From NCBI RefSeq assembly GCF_016811915.1, contig NZ_CP069127.1, positions 891,001 to 955,000 of the forward strand: a DNA stretch of 64,000 bases. The letters are read 5' to 3'. Under the pieces are notes generated by a model. The model was not told the DNA's origin and searched no databases. It was given only the letters and a program-made list of their open reading frames with translations. The position numbers and the translations under genes are program-made. Shown here one piece after another: positions 33,155 to 40,750 of this stretch. This DNA comes from Brevibacillus choshinensis. GTDB taxonomy: Bacteria; Bacillota; Bacilli; Brevibacillales; Brevibacillaceae. Position 1 is the stretch's first letter, and each line of letters starts with the position of its first letter.

Positions 33155-33169
33155 TGGTCGCTTTTTTTT
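33135..33169. terminator. Bidirectional terminator at the mutY stop
   Basis: AAAAAAGCGACC/GGTCGC with trailing T run serves both mutY and the minus-strand small genes. Confidence 0.92.
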
Positions 33170-33202
33170 ATGATGGATCGGTTTGGATTACTGAATGGAC
33201 GA

Positions 33203-33361
33203 TTACCGAATACAGTATTCCGGAAACTGCGCTGCGATTTGGTGCTTTTTTTCTTCCCACAAAGCAATGGCTTGCTCTTGTTGATACTTTGCCTCTTGCT
33301 GCTCAGGGGTTAATTTCCGTTTTTCGATTGTGATGGAGAAAAAGATCATTGGAATATACAT
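33203..33361 (-). CDS. YrzI-like small protein
   Basis: A 52-residue protein starting MYIPMIFFSITIEKRKLTPE, with a short hydrophobic start and a charged helix (EAKYQQEQAIALWEEKKHQ). FFSITIEKR resembles the Bacillus YrzI small-protein family annotated as probably sporulation-related. The ATG has GGGAGGG seven bases upstream. It is the last of four tightly spaced tiny genes on this strand and ends at the mutY terminator. The function is unknown. Confidence 0.75.
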   Translation of the reverse strand: MYIPMIFFSITIEKRKLTPEQQEAKYQQEQAIALWEEKKHQIAAQFPEYCIR

Positions 33362-33395
33362 GCTATATCCCTCCCATCTGTATGGAATTGGTCAG

Positions 33396-33461
33396 TCAGC
33401 CGCCGTCTATCGATTTGACTCCTGTAAATCTCATCATCTGACGCTTTCTTCTGTTATTCAT
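33396..33461 (-). CDS. 21-codon basic microprotein gene
   Basis: MNNRRKRQMMRFTGVKSIDG plus a final Gly: very basic at the start. GGAGGG lies eight bases before the ATG. It sits between two YrzI-like genes in the same direction, which argues for a real cistron. It is too short for family assignment and could be a leader peptide. Confidence 0.45.
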   Translation of the reverse strand: MNNRRKRQMMRFTGVKSIDGG

Positions 33462-33496
33462 AAATTCATCCCTCCAAGTGTTTTTTAAAATAGGCA

Positions 33497-33643
33497 TTAG
33501 ATGCGGCTCAACAGTTGTGCTGCTTCGAATGCGTGAGCCTCAGCGCGTTTTTCGAGGTAACGGGAGCGCACGTATTCAGCGTTTCGCTGGGAAGCAGATG
33601 CACGTTCAATTTTGATCGTGAAGAACAGGAAGTTCAGTACCAT
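33497..33643 (-). CDS. YrzI-like small protein
   Basis: A 48-residue protein, MVLNFLFFTIKIERASASQR, followed by an amphipathic charged helix (YVRSRYLEKRAEAHAFEAA). It shares the opening hydrophobic-FF(S/T)I-x-IE pattern with the 52-residue gene 136 bases away, so the two are probably paralogues of the YrzI family. AGGAGGTG precedes the ATG. Two hairpins lie between this gene and the next upstream small gene. Confidence 0.75.
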   Translation of the reverse strand: MVLNFLFFTIKIERASASQRNAEYVRSRYLEKRAEAHAFEAAQLLSRI

Positions 33644-33699
33644 ATTCAATCACCTCCTCTCAAGTAAATGGTAAAAAATGGATGCTGGATGACGCAGAA

Positions 33700-33727
33700 A
33701 AGACCGCAAACTACGGCCTGCGGTCTT
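33700..33727 (-). terminator. Hairpin, first of two related copies
   Basis: AAGACCGCA/TGCGGTCTT stem; on the minus strand followed by TTTTC. It lies downstream of the 32-residue gene and upstream of the 48-residue gene. Confidence 0.7.
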
Positions 33728-33747
33728 GGAGAGCACAAAGAAAAGGA

Positions 33748-33776
33748 AAGACCACAAGCTACAACGCCTGCGGTCT
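33748..33776 (-). terminator. Hairpin, second of two related copies
   Basis: AGACCACA with TGCGGTCT (one mismatch) repeats the sequence of the neighbouring hairpin (CGCCTGCGGTCT versus GGCCTGCGGTCT), so the two arose by duplication. It precedes the other copy on the minus strand. Confidence 0.6.
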
Positions 33777-33816
33777 GGTATTTGACGAATAGAGAATGTC
33801 GAAGATACGAATGTAA

Positions 33817-33915
33817 CTACAATTCGTCTGTCCAGGAGGCGCTGTGATATTTAGTTGTATCGAGCATAAGACGATCAGAAAAAGCGCTGAGAACAATCTG
33901 TACAGTCATCATCAT
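33817..33915 (-). CDS. 32-residue microprotein
   Basis: MMMTVQIVLSAFSDRLMLDT and a short polar tail ending in WTDEL. AAAGGAGG lies ten bases before the first of three ATG codons. A SigK-like -10 (CATATCCTA) lies about 50 bases upstream. It heads the minus-strand cluster of tiny genes. No family is recognised. Confidence 0.6.
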   Translation of the reverse strand: MMMTVQIVLSAFSDRLMLDTTKYHSASWTDEL

Positions 33916-33963
33916 CTTATTGCAGCCTCCTTTCATTCGAGTAGTAGTTGTAAATCTTATCCT

Positions 33964-33993
33964 TAGGATATGGGAATTATTTCTTGATGTAAA
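33964..33993 (-). promoter_or_regulatory. Candidate sporulation (SigK-like) or sigma-A promoter of the microprotein cluster
   Basis: On the minus strand TTTACA is followed 17 bases later by TATCCT (sigma-A reading), or AC-N16-CATATCCTA (SigK reading, consensus AC and CATANNNTA). The sequence does not decide between them. Confidence 0.4.
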
Positions 33994-34046
33994 GAACTTT
34001 TTGCCCAAATGTAAAAAGAAATTAAATTCTGACAAATGACAGCTAG

Positions 34047-34075
34047 AAAACCCGACCTGATCTTCTGAAGTCGGG
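34047..34075 (-). terminator. Terminator of the 74-residue gene
   Basis: CCCGAC/GTCGGG stem; followed on the minus strand by TTTT. Confidence 0.75.
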
Positions 34076-34165
34076 CTTTGGGCTGGCATCAGGGGCAACA
34101 GACACTTTTACATGGCATCATGCTGAAACGAAACAGCAAAATGGAAAGCGTGTATCCTTATGAAC

Positions 34166-34390
34166 TCAATCGTAGATGGGAGCAGAAGAGTGATCCCAGC
34201 CGCCTTTGTCTCCCCCGACAGGTCCGCGGGATTCGAGCTCGCGGATGACCTTTACGTGCAAGGAAGCGCCCTCTGTGCTCAGATAGGCCGCGAGCTGGGA
34301 AAAGATATGGTGGTGGTACATCAGTTCGTTGAGTTCCCACCGGTCGAGCGGAAGCATCGTCAATTCGGACAATTCCCGTCCTATGTACAT
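34166..34390 (-). CDS. Hypothetical 74-residue protein
   Basis: A small soluble protein, MYIGRELSELTMLPLDRWEL, with MYHHHIFSQLAAYLSTEG and a Gly/Asp-rich tail. AAGGAGG sits seven bases before the ATG, so the minus-strand reading is preferred over the overlapping plus-strand frame. The family is unknown. It has its own terminator. The 287 bases between it and the following GNAT gene contain promoter-like boxes (TATAAT near 34536; TACAAT 34642) but no recognised gene. Confidence 0.65.
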   Translation of the reverse strand: MYIGRELSELTMLPLDRWELNELMYHHHIFSQLAAYLSTEGASLHVKVIRELESRGPVGGDKGGWDHSSAPIYD

Positions 34391-34677
34391 GCGTCTTCCT
34401 CCTTTTTTACGGAGATCCGTAGAGGCGATTCATCTGTGAGTGATCCTTTCCATTTGCTCGTTTAGTATGTCTAGGGAATCGGAGAACCAAACATTCGACC
34501 TGCCTGTAGCGGGTAGCGCAAGCGAGGGGGGAGTTGTATAATTAATTTCTGGTGTAAAAAGATCATCGTCGGTGTGTCAGGACATGTGAGATCGGGAGAG
34601 GTAAGCGAACTGACGGACAAGACAAAGTCGGGCAAAAGGTGTACAATAGTACAAGAAGGCAACGAAGGAGGCAACGT

Positions 34678-35091
34678 ATGCTGATTCGTCCGTTTCGACT
34701 CGGTGACTATTCGGCTATTACAAGCATCTGGCGGGAAACCGGTTTGGACCAATCGGAGACGGAGTCGTTGAACGATTTGGCCCAACAATTGGCATGGGAC
34801 AGCGATTTAGTGATGGTTGCAGAAAAAGATGGTAATGTGGTCGGGGTTGTCGTCGGCACGATTGATGGTTCCCGCGCCTTTTTTTACCGATTGGCCGTTT
34901 TACCAAGCGAACAAGGCACAGGCATAGGCAGACAACTGGTGGAAGCGATCGAGAAACGATTCAAGCAGCGAGGCGTTAATCGAGTACTGATCATGGTGAA
35001 TCAGGATAATCCAGAAGTTCTGCCATTTTACCATTCGCTTGGCTATGAAATGCAAAAATATGTTACACTTTCCAAGAAGCTCTCTTCTTAA
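34678..35091 (+). CDS. GNAT-family N-acetyltransferase (YpeA/RimI-like)
   Basis: A 137-residue single-domain acetyltransferase. The acetyl-CoA motif is LAVLPSEQGTGIGRQLVEAI (near residues 75-94), preceded by VVGVVVGTIDGSRAFFYR and followed by NPEVLPFYHSLGYEMQKY. This layout resembles YpeA. ATG 34678 has GAAGGAGG seven bases upstream. A TACAAT -10 lies at 34642-34647. The target is unknown; protein N-termini or small amines are common. Confidence 0.9.
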   Translation: MLIRPFRLGDYSAITSIWRETGLDQSETESLNDLAQQLAWDSDLVMVAEKDGNVVGVVVGTIDGSRAFFYRLAVLPSEQGTGIGRQLVEAIEKRFKQRGVNRVLIMVNQDNPEVLPFYHSLGYEMQKYVTLSKKLSS

Positions 35092-35139
35092 AGGAGGCTT
35101 GTCCCCGTTCAAATAGAGAAGAGAAGAAAGGGGAGAGCC

Positions 35140-35676
35140 ATGCCGCCAACTCCAGGCTCCAATATCCGCATTGAAAGTTATAAACATGACCATTCGTTGC
35201 ACCGCATATGGGACAAATCTACTCTGATTCATACCAGTGATGCGGTGGTGATTGGGGGAAACGATCGGGTCAAAGTGACAGAAGCAGACGGGCGGGAGTG
35301 GCGTACGCGCGAGCCGGCTATTTGTACGTTTGGTCGGGGTCAATGGTTCAATACCATTGCCATGATTCGTGACGACGGCATTTACTATTACTGCAACATT
35401 GGTTCACCATTCAGCCTGAAGGGGCAACTGCTGAGTTACATAGACTACGATCTGGATGTGAAGGTCTATCCTGACATGACGTACTCCATTCTTGACGAAG
35501 AGGAGTTCCTGTTGCACAGCAAACAGATGAATTACCCTCCTGTTGTTGTGGAACAGGTACAGACTGCTTTGCGTGAAGTGCTTGATTGGGTGCGTGCGCG
35601 TCGCGGACCGTTTCAAAATGGATTCGTTCAGCGTTGGTACGAGCGTTATCTTTTAGTACGAGATGATGAGGAATAA
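35140..35676 (+). CDS. ygaC: DUF402 nucleoside tri/diphosphate phosphatase, YgaC-like
   Basis: A 178-residue protein of the Ntdp/DUF402 family, which hydrolyses nucleoside tri- and diphosphates with a metal. IESYKHDHSLHRIWDKS opens the fold; the core is WFNTIAMIRDDGIYYYCNIG with SYIDYDLDVKVYPD and LDEEEFLLH, whose acids bind metal. In B. subtilis ygaC is followed by the ABC gene ygaD, exactly as here. ATG 35140 follows GGGGAGAG. The stop codon begins the hairpin that hides the ygaD ribosome site. Confidence 0.9.
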   Translation: MPPTPGSNIRIESYKHDHSLHRIWDKSTLIHTSDAVVIGGNDRVKVTEADGREWRTREPAICTFGRGQWFNTIAMIRDDGIYYYCNIGSPFSLKGQLLSYIDYDLDVKVYPDMTYSILDEEEFLLHSKQMNYPPVVVEQVQTALREVLDWVRARRGPFQNGFVQRWYERYLLVRDDEE

Positions 35677-35705
35677 TCCCTTTCCCGATTACCGGGGGAG
35701 GGATT
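35675..35705 (+). promoter_or_regulatory. Hairpin that sequesters the ygaD ribosome site
   Basis: Twelve pairs (two G-U) between 35675-35686 and 35694-35705 with a seven-base loop bury the GGAGGG site of ygaD. The ygaC stop TAA overlaps the 5' arm, so a ribosome ending ygaC would open it: translational coupling. Confidence 0.65.
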
Positions 35706-35708
35706 TCC

Positions 35709-37508
35709 TTGTTCCAAAGGAGTGTATTGCGATTGAGCATAAGGCGTTACTTATCCTATGTCATGCCTTACTGGAAACAGATACTAGGCACGATCCTGAT
35801 CGGGATCATCAAGTTTTCCATCCCCTTGCTATTGCCGCTCTTGATCAAATACGTCATTGACGATCTGCTGCCAAGTCCCCTCCCTCAAGCGGAAAAGATG
35901 ACGCAGCTATTTTGGCTGATGCTGGGAGCATTCTTGCTGTTTACTGTCGTTCGCGCCCCTGTAGAGTACATTCGCCAGTATTACGCGCAATGGGTATCCA
36001 GCAGAATACTGTTTGACATCCGCAATCAGCTGTTTTCCCATTTGCAGCGTCTCTCCATGCGATACTACAACAACACGAAAACGGGGGAAGTCATTTCCCG
36101 TGTGATCAATGATGTCGAGTCTACCAAGAGCTTTGTGGAAACAGGGCTCATGAATCTTTGGCTGGACTTGATTACGATCGTCCTCACGCTGGGGATTATG
36201 TTCTACATGGATCTCGAACTGACCATTGTGGCGATCATTGTGTTTCCGCTGTACAGCATCTCCGTCAAATACTTCTACAAGCGCCTGCGCCAGCTGACGA
36301 AGGATCGCTCGGCGGCACTGGCCAGACTGCAAGGACACTTGTACGAACGGGTGAACGGGATGTCGCTCATCCGCAGCTTCGCACTGGAAGAGCATGAAAG
36401 CAGGCAGTTCGCCAAGGAAAACAATCACTTTTTGGCAAAGGCACTGGCCCATACGCGTTGGAATGCAAACACCTTCGCGGTCGTCAATACGGTGACGGAC
36501 ATTGCGCCGCTGCTGGTGATCGCGTACGCCGGCTATCAGGTTATCGGCGGATCGATGAGCGTAGGGACTTTGGTCGCCTTTTACGCGTATCTCGATCGGC
36601 TTTACACCCCGCTGAGAAGATTGGTGAATTCCTCGACCGTGTTGACACAAGCGATCGCTTCTATGGATCGGATGTTTGAATTTATCGACGAATCGTATGA
36701 CATTGTGGACCGGCCGGGAGCGCGTGAAATGCCTGTAGATCCGGTGACCAAGCGAATTCGCGGCGAGGTTCGCTTTGAAAACGTATCCTTCCGCTATCGG
36801 GAGGAAGGGCCGCTGGTGCTCGATCGGATCAACCTGACCATCGAGCCCGGTGAAACGGTTGCGATCGTGGGCATGTCGGGGGGCGGAAAATCTTCGCTGA
36901 TCAGCCTTTTGCCCCGCTTTTGGGACGTGACGGATGGGCGGATCACGGTCGATGGCATGGATGTGCGGGACATCAAGCAACGGAATCTGCGGCACCACAT
37001 CGGAATGGTCCAGCAGGATAACATCCTCTTTAGTGAGTCCGCGAAAGTGAACATCTTGATGGGGAATCCAGAAGCGGATGACGACGCTGTCGTGCGGGCA
37101 GCGCAGGCGGCCAACGCCCACGAGTTTATTTCCGACCTGCCAAACGGCTACGATACGGAATTGGGCGAGCGTGGCGTCAAGCTGTCTGGCGGCCAAAAAC
37201 AAAGAGTAGCGATCGCGCGGGTGTTTCTTCGCGACCCGGGCATTCTGATTCTGGATGAAGCCACATCGGCGCTGGATTTGGAATCCGAGCACATGATCCA
37301 GGAATCGCTGGCCCGTCTGACCAAAGACCGCACCACCATCATTGTTGCCCACCGACTGTCGACCATCACGCACGCGGATAAAATTGTCGTGATGAAGGAA
37401 GGGCAGATCGTCGAGCAGGGCAAACACGAAGAGCTCCTGGAAAAAAGAGGCGTTTACCACAGCCTGTGGAGCGTGCAGGATTTGGGGACACTTCAAGAGA
37501 TGGGATGA
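35709..37508 (+). CDS. ygaD: YgaD-like ABC exporter half-transporter
   Basis: A 599-residue multidrug/lipid-type exporter half. A six-segment membrane domain spans residues 15-310 and an ATPase domain 340-590. Walker A is VGMSGGGKSSLI, Q-loop GMVQQDNILFSE, signature KLSGGQKQRVAIARVFL, Walker B ILILDEATSALD, H-loop VAHRLSTI. It acts as a homodimer or pairs with another half. TTG 35709 has GGGAGGG in a hairpin. It shares an operon with ygaC. Confidence 0.93.
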   Translation: MFQRSVLRLSIRRYLSYVMPYWKQILGTILIGIIKFSIPLLLPLLIKYVIDDLLPSPLPQAEKMTQLFWLMLGAFLLFTVVRAPVEYIRQYYAQWVSSRILFDIRNQLFSHLQRLSMRYYNNTKTGEVISRVINDVESTKSFVETGLMNLWLDLITIVLTLGIMFYMDLELTIVAIIVFPLYSISVKYFYKRLRQLTKDRSAALARLQGHLYERVNGMSLIRSFALEEHESRQFAKENNHFLAKALAHTRWNANTFAVVNTVTDIAPLLVIAYAGYQVIGGSMSVGTLVAFYAYLDRLYTPLRRLVNSSTVLTQAIASMDRMFEFIDESYDIVDRPGAREMPVDPVTKRIRGEVRFENVSFRYREEGPLVLDRINLTIEPGETVAIVGMSGGGKSSLISLLPRFWDVTDGRITVDGMDVRDIKQRNLRHHIGMVQQDNILFSESAKVNILMGNPEADDDAVVRAAQAANAHEFISDLPNGYDTELGERGVKLSGGQKQRVAIARVFLRDPGILILDEATSALDLESEHMIQESLARLTKDRTTIIVAHRLSTITHADKIVVMKEGQIVEQGKHEELLEKRGVYHSLWSVQDLGTLQEMG

Positions 37509-37590
37509 TTGAGAAAACCAAGAGAACAGGTTTGCTTCGGCACGCAGGAAGAAAGACCGTAGCGTGCAGATGAGAAGGGAGGCGCTTCCG

Positions 37591-38805
37591 ATGGAGACTT
37601 GGCGGCGTAATCTGTACGTATTGTGCGGCTCCTTGTTTATTGTCATGATCGGGATGAGCATGATCATGCCATTTTTGCCGCTGTACATTCAGCAGGACTT
37701 CGGAGTGAAAGATCCGCATGAGGTAACAGCTTGGGCGGGTATTATTTTTGGTGCCAACTTTTTGACCGCAGGCTTGGTTTCACCGATTTGGGGAAATCTT
37801 GCAGACAAGCACGGGCGAAAGATCATGATTTTGCGCTCTGGCTATTTTATGTCCATTACCGTAGCGCTGACGGGTTTTGCCGGGAGCTTATGGCAGCTTC
37901 TGGCCCTGCGCTTGATCAATGGATTGGTGGGCGGAATCATCCCTGCCAGTACGGCACTTGTCGCATCCTCTGTTCCGAAAGAAAAAATGGGGTGGGCACA
38001 GGGGATGCTGCAGTCGTTTGTGACGGCAGGAACCATCATGGGGCCGTTGTTCGGCGGTTTTTTGGCCGGGCATATCGGTTTTCGGATGATCTTCGTGATT
38101 ACGGGCTGCTTGCTATTGCTCGCGACACTGGTCATTACGTTTACGGTAAAAGAGAACTTTGTACCGCCGGAAAAAAAGGACCGGTCCAATCTGCGGGAGG
38201 ATTTTCGCATGATCTTCTCGTCCAAGGAGCTGCCGGCGCTCTTTTTTGTAACCGTGATGATTCAGTTCGCTTTATTCAGCATCGTGCCGGTGCTGCCGAT
38301 CTATATTGCGCAGCTGCTGGGCTCGGAAGGAAGCAAGGTAGCGTTGTGGGCGGGGATTGTCCAGGCGGCCATGGGGGTGGCAAACGTATTTGCTTCCCCT
38401 CGCTTGGGGACCTTGGGTGATCGCTTTGGCTCGCAAAAAGTGTTGTTGTTTGCCTTGCTGGCAGCGTCCATTATCTTTATTCCACAAGGATTGGTTTCCA
38501 CAGTCTGGCAGCTGATCATCCTGCGCTTTTTGCTGGGGCTTTCTTTGGGCGGGCTGCTTCCATCCGTCAACGCGCTCCTGCGCAGAGCGACCCCTTCGCA
38601 CATGGTCAGCCGGGTATACGGCTACAACCAGAGCTTTGTCAGCATCGGCAGCATGCTCGGACCCATGATTGGCGGTTTTTTGGCGGGGTACGTGAGCATA
38701 GAGGGTGTGTTTTTCATGACGAGTGCATTTTTGCTGATCAATGCGGGATGGGTCTACTATACATTCTTTCGCAGCAATAAGCCTTTACAGGGAGAAGGAA
38801 GCTGA
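37591..38805 (+). CDS. MFS drug-efflux transporter
   Basis: A 404-residue transporter with twelve membrane segments. The family motif A is GNLADKHGRKIMILRSG near residues 70-86, and motif C-like GLVGGIIPASTALVASS near 113-130, so it is a proton antiporter of the DHA1 group. The second half repeats motif A weakly (LGTLGDRFGSQKVLLF). ATG 37591 follows GGGAGGCG; in-frame codons reach 37564. It may be cotranscribed with ygaD. The next MFS gene has its own promoter overlapping this stop. Confidence 0.9.
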   Translation: METWRRNLYVLCGSLFIVMIGMSMIMPFLPLYIQQDFGVKDPHEVTAWAGIIFGANFLTAGLVSPIWGNLADKHGRKIMILRSGYFMSITVALTGFAGSLWQLLALRLINGLVGGIIPASTALVASSVPKEKMGWAQGMLQSFVTAGTIMGPLFGGFLAGHIGFRMIFVITGCLLLLATLVITFTVKENFVPPEKKDRSNLREDFRMIFSSKELPALFFVTVMIQFALFSIVPVLPIYIAQLLGSEGSKVALWAGIVQAAMGVANVFASPRLGTLGDRFGSQKVLLFALLAASIIFIPQGLVSTVWQLIILRFLLGLSLGGLLPSVNALLRRATPSHMVSRVYGYNQSFVSIGSMLGPMIGGFLAGYVSIEGVFFMTSAFLLINAGWVYYTFFRSNKPLQGEGS

Positions 38806-38813
38806 CATATAAT
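38784..38813 (+). promoter_or_regulatory. Sigma-A promoter of the MFS/oxidoreductase operon
   Basis: TTTACA (38784-38789), 18-base spacer, consensus TATAAT (38808-38813), overlapping the end of the upstream MFS gene. A start near 38820 yields a leader of about 98 bases with the 13-codon ORF. Confidence 0.8.
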
Positions 38814-38832
38814 TGAGGAAATTTTCGGAAAC

Positions 38833-38912
38833 GAGGTGTACCTCCATTGTGATCCTTTGTCGGGTAAGAGTGAGCCAAACAAGTTCATGAGTCTCGCACC
38901 GACGGGAGGTAC
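38833..38912 (+). promoter_or_regulatory. Candidate translational attenuator of the MFS gene
   Basis: GTACCTCC (38838-38845) is perfectly complementary to GGAGGTAC (38905-38912), the Shine-Dalgarno of the MFS gene. CCTC (38841-38844) could instead pair with GAGG (38833-38836), the leader ORF ribosome site, giving two exclusive states. GTCGG (38859-38863) pairs with CCGAC (38899-38903) inside. Confidence 0.65.
38849..38890 (+). CDS. 13-codon leader peptide with Arg-Val-Arg
   Basis: GTG start, MILCRVRVSQTSS, stop TGA. GAGGTG lies ten bases upstream. Codons 5-7 give R-V-R, an arrest-type +X+ motif. The ORF fills the leader between promoter and the MFS gene. It is probably a sensing device rather than a functional peptide; no stalling data are available. 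Confidence 0.55.
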   Translation: MILCRVRVSQTSS

Positions 38913-38917
38913 CTTTC

Positions 38918-40150
38918 ATGTGGAATAGAAGGTTTATTTGCCTCTGGGGTGGTCAGACGCTGGCCAACTTAGGGGATGTTTTTTATATTGTTGCGTTTAT
39001 TTCAGCCATTTACGCGGTGACTGGATCTGTCATGTATACGTCATTGATTCCGGTAGTGATCATGACGGCACAATCCTTGGGAGGGCTGACGGCACCCCTG
39101 CTGTTCCAGCGGATGAGCCTGCCGCAAATGCTCGTCCTGTCCCAAGGGGTGAAAACAGTTCTGCTCGCAGTCGCAGCATTGGTCGTCCCGATCGCTGGGG
39201 AGTTCGTATGGATGTTGCTCGTTCTAGGAGCGGCGATCGCATTCATGGACGGATGGGCAAATCCAGCGAGGAACGCTCTCGTCCCTCAAGTGGTGGAGCC
39301 CGCAGAGCTGATGCGAGCCAATGGCTGGCTGGCGACGTCTGACCAAACCGTTTTTTTTGCAGGCTGGGCGGCAGGGGGCTTGCTCGTAGCCACGCTCGGC
39401 AATGGCATTGTATTATGGGGCACTGTCGTGGCTTACCTGGTTGCTACCATTGCGATGCTCGGGGTTGCTCCGCACAGGGACATGGAGAGGATTGAGCCTG
39501 TGCAAGCTAAGAGGGACCCTGCCAAAACGGATTGGTCGACAGGTTGGATGCTCATCCGGGATAACCGGCTCGTTCGGTTGATCACAGCGATGGATGTGCT
39601 TATCGGACTGTCCAGTGCGGTATGGATCGCGGCGATCATGCTGCCATTCGTCCTTCAGGAGCTGGGAAAAGGGGAAGAATGGTGGGGCTATCTCAATGCG
39701 AGCTACATGCTCGGCTCCATCGCAGGAGGGGCGCTGCTTTTGGCCCGTTCGCAAAAACTTCGCCAACGGCTGCCGCAGTGGATCATCACGGGAACGATCG
39801 GCGCTGGCGCGGTCACATTTTGCTTTGGCAGCAGTACGGATCCCTTGTTGGCTTTGTTCTTTTCCTTTGCCTTGGGTCCGATGTATCAAATGCAGATGAT
39901 CTCCAAGCAAACCTTGCTTCAGCAAGCGACGGCTGCAGACAAACTCCCATACGTCCTGTCTGCCAAGGGTACGATTGATTCGCTGATCTTCGGAGGGTCG
40001 GCGCTGGTCATGGGGACCGTCGCGGAATGGCTCGGGACCCGGGCGGTTTACTTTCTGTCGGCAGGCTTGCTCGCTGCGGCTGTTCTGTTCGCTTGGCAGT
40101 TGCGACAGCAGCATCCCATGATCATGGAAGAAAAGGAGGGAATGGCATGA
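38918..40150 (+). CDS. MFS exporter of the MFS_3/Mef-like group
   Basis: A 410-residue twelve-segment transporter. It opens WNRRFICLWGGQTLANLGDVFYIVA, as in Mef macrolide pumps and enterobactin exporters. PLLFQRMSLPQMLVLSQG replaces motif A, and GWANPARNALVPQVVEPAELMRANG is a conserved loop. ATG 38918 has GGGAGGT seven bases upstream, but this site is predicted to be masked by leader pairing. The next gene overlaps by four bases. The drug is unknown; the leader hints at a ribosome-targeting one. Confidence 0.88.
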   Translation: MWNRRFICLWGGQTLANLGDVFYIVAFISAIYAVTGSVMYTSLIPVVIMTAQSLGGLTAPLLFQRMSLPQMLVLSQGVKTVLLAVAALVVPIAGEFVWMLLVLGAAIAFMDGWANPARNALVPQVVEPAELMRANGWLATSDQTVFFAGWAAGGLLVATLGNGIVLWGTVVAYLVATIAMLGVAPHRDMERIEPVQAKRDPAKTDWSTGWMLIRDNRLVRLITAMDVLIGLSSAVWIAAIMLPFVLQELGKGEEWWGYLNASYMLGSIAGGALLLARSQKLRQRLPQWIITGTIGAGAVTFCFGSSTDPLLALFFSFALGPMYQMQMISKQTLLQQATAADKLPYVLSAKGTIDSLIFGGSALVMGTVAEWLGTRAVYFLSAGLLAAAVLFAWQLRQQHPMIMEEKEGMA

Positions 40151-40692
40151 ATGTCCTCGTCTTGTACGGGAGCTCGAGAGACAATGGAAATACAGAGCAA
40201 TTGACACAGCTCGTCCTGGATGGAGTGCCTCACACCAGCATTCGCCTACGTGACAAGCACATCGAGTCTATCCACGATCAGCGGCATGAACCCGATGGAT
40301 TTGCTTCGGTAGCCGATGATTATGACGAAGTGACCAAAGCTGTACTCGATCATGATGTGCTCATTTTTGCCACCCCGATCTACTGGTATGGCATGTCGGG
40401 GCACATGAAAAACTTCGTCGATCGCTGGTCACAGAGCCTGCGCGACAAGCGTTACAACTTCAAGCAGTCGATGGCACACAAGCACGCTTACGTGATCGCG
40501 ACGGGGGGAGACGAGCCGCGTGTAAAAGGGCTTCCACTCATCCAGCAATTCCAGTATATTTTCGGCTTCGTAGGCATGCCATTTGAAGGCTACATCATCG
40601 GGGAAGGCAACAAGCCGGGGGATGTGCTGGAGGATAGGCGGGCGCTTGCAGACGCTAAAATCCTGAACGGGCTGCTGAAAAGCAGACAGTAA
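40147..40692 (+). CDS. NAD(P)H-dependent FMN reductase/flavodoxin-fold oxidoreductase
   Basis: A 181-residue flavoprotein. The phosphate loop VLYGSSRDNGNTEQL binds FMN; FATPIYWYGMSGHMKNFVDR is the typical second loop; VIATGGDEPR follows. It probably reduces quinones or nitro compounds. ATG 40147 overlaps the MFS stop (ATGA), so both are coupled and under the same leader control. GAAAAGGAGGG precedes it. A long upstream frame opening at 40027 lies within the MFS gene and was not used. Confidence 0.9.
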   Translation: MNVLVLYGSSRDNGNTEQLTQLVLDGVPHTSIRLRDKHIESIHDQRHEPDGFASVADDYDEVTKAVLDHDVLIFATPIYWYGMSGHMKNFVDRWSQSLRDKRYNFKQSMAHKHAYVIATGGDEPRVKGLPLIQQFQYIFGFVGMPFEGYIIGEGNKPGDVLEDRRALADAKILNGLLKSRQ

Positions 40693-40708
40693 ACACAGCC
40701 TGGGATGC

Positions 40709-40742
40709 AAAAAAAAGACCGGATGATGTCCGGTCTTTTTTC
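40709..40742. terminator. Bidirectional terminator
   Basis: AAAAAAGACCGGA/TCCGGTCTTTTTT between convergent genes. Confidence 0.92.
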
Positions 40743-40750
40743 GTTACGGA

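Noticed and set aside
37509..37590. Possible leader ORF (TTG start, 17 codons with RKPR) and GCACGC/GCGTGC hairpin before the first MFS gene
   Set aside because: The ribosome site is weak and no pairing with the MFS Shine-Dalgarno comparable to the second MFS leader was found.
35907..37688. 593-codon minus-strand frame opposite ygaD
   Set aside because: A shadow of the well-defined ABC exporter, with no ribosome site and no recognisable domain.
40027..40146. N-terminal extension of the flavin reductase frame
   Set aside because: It lies entirely within the MFS gene and a strong ribosome site precedes ATG 40147.
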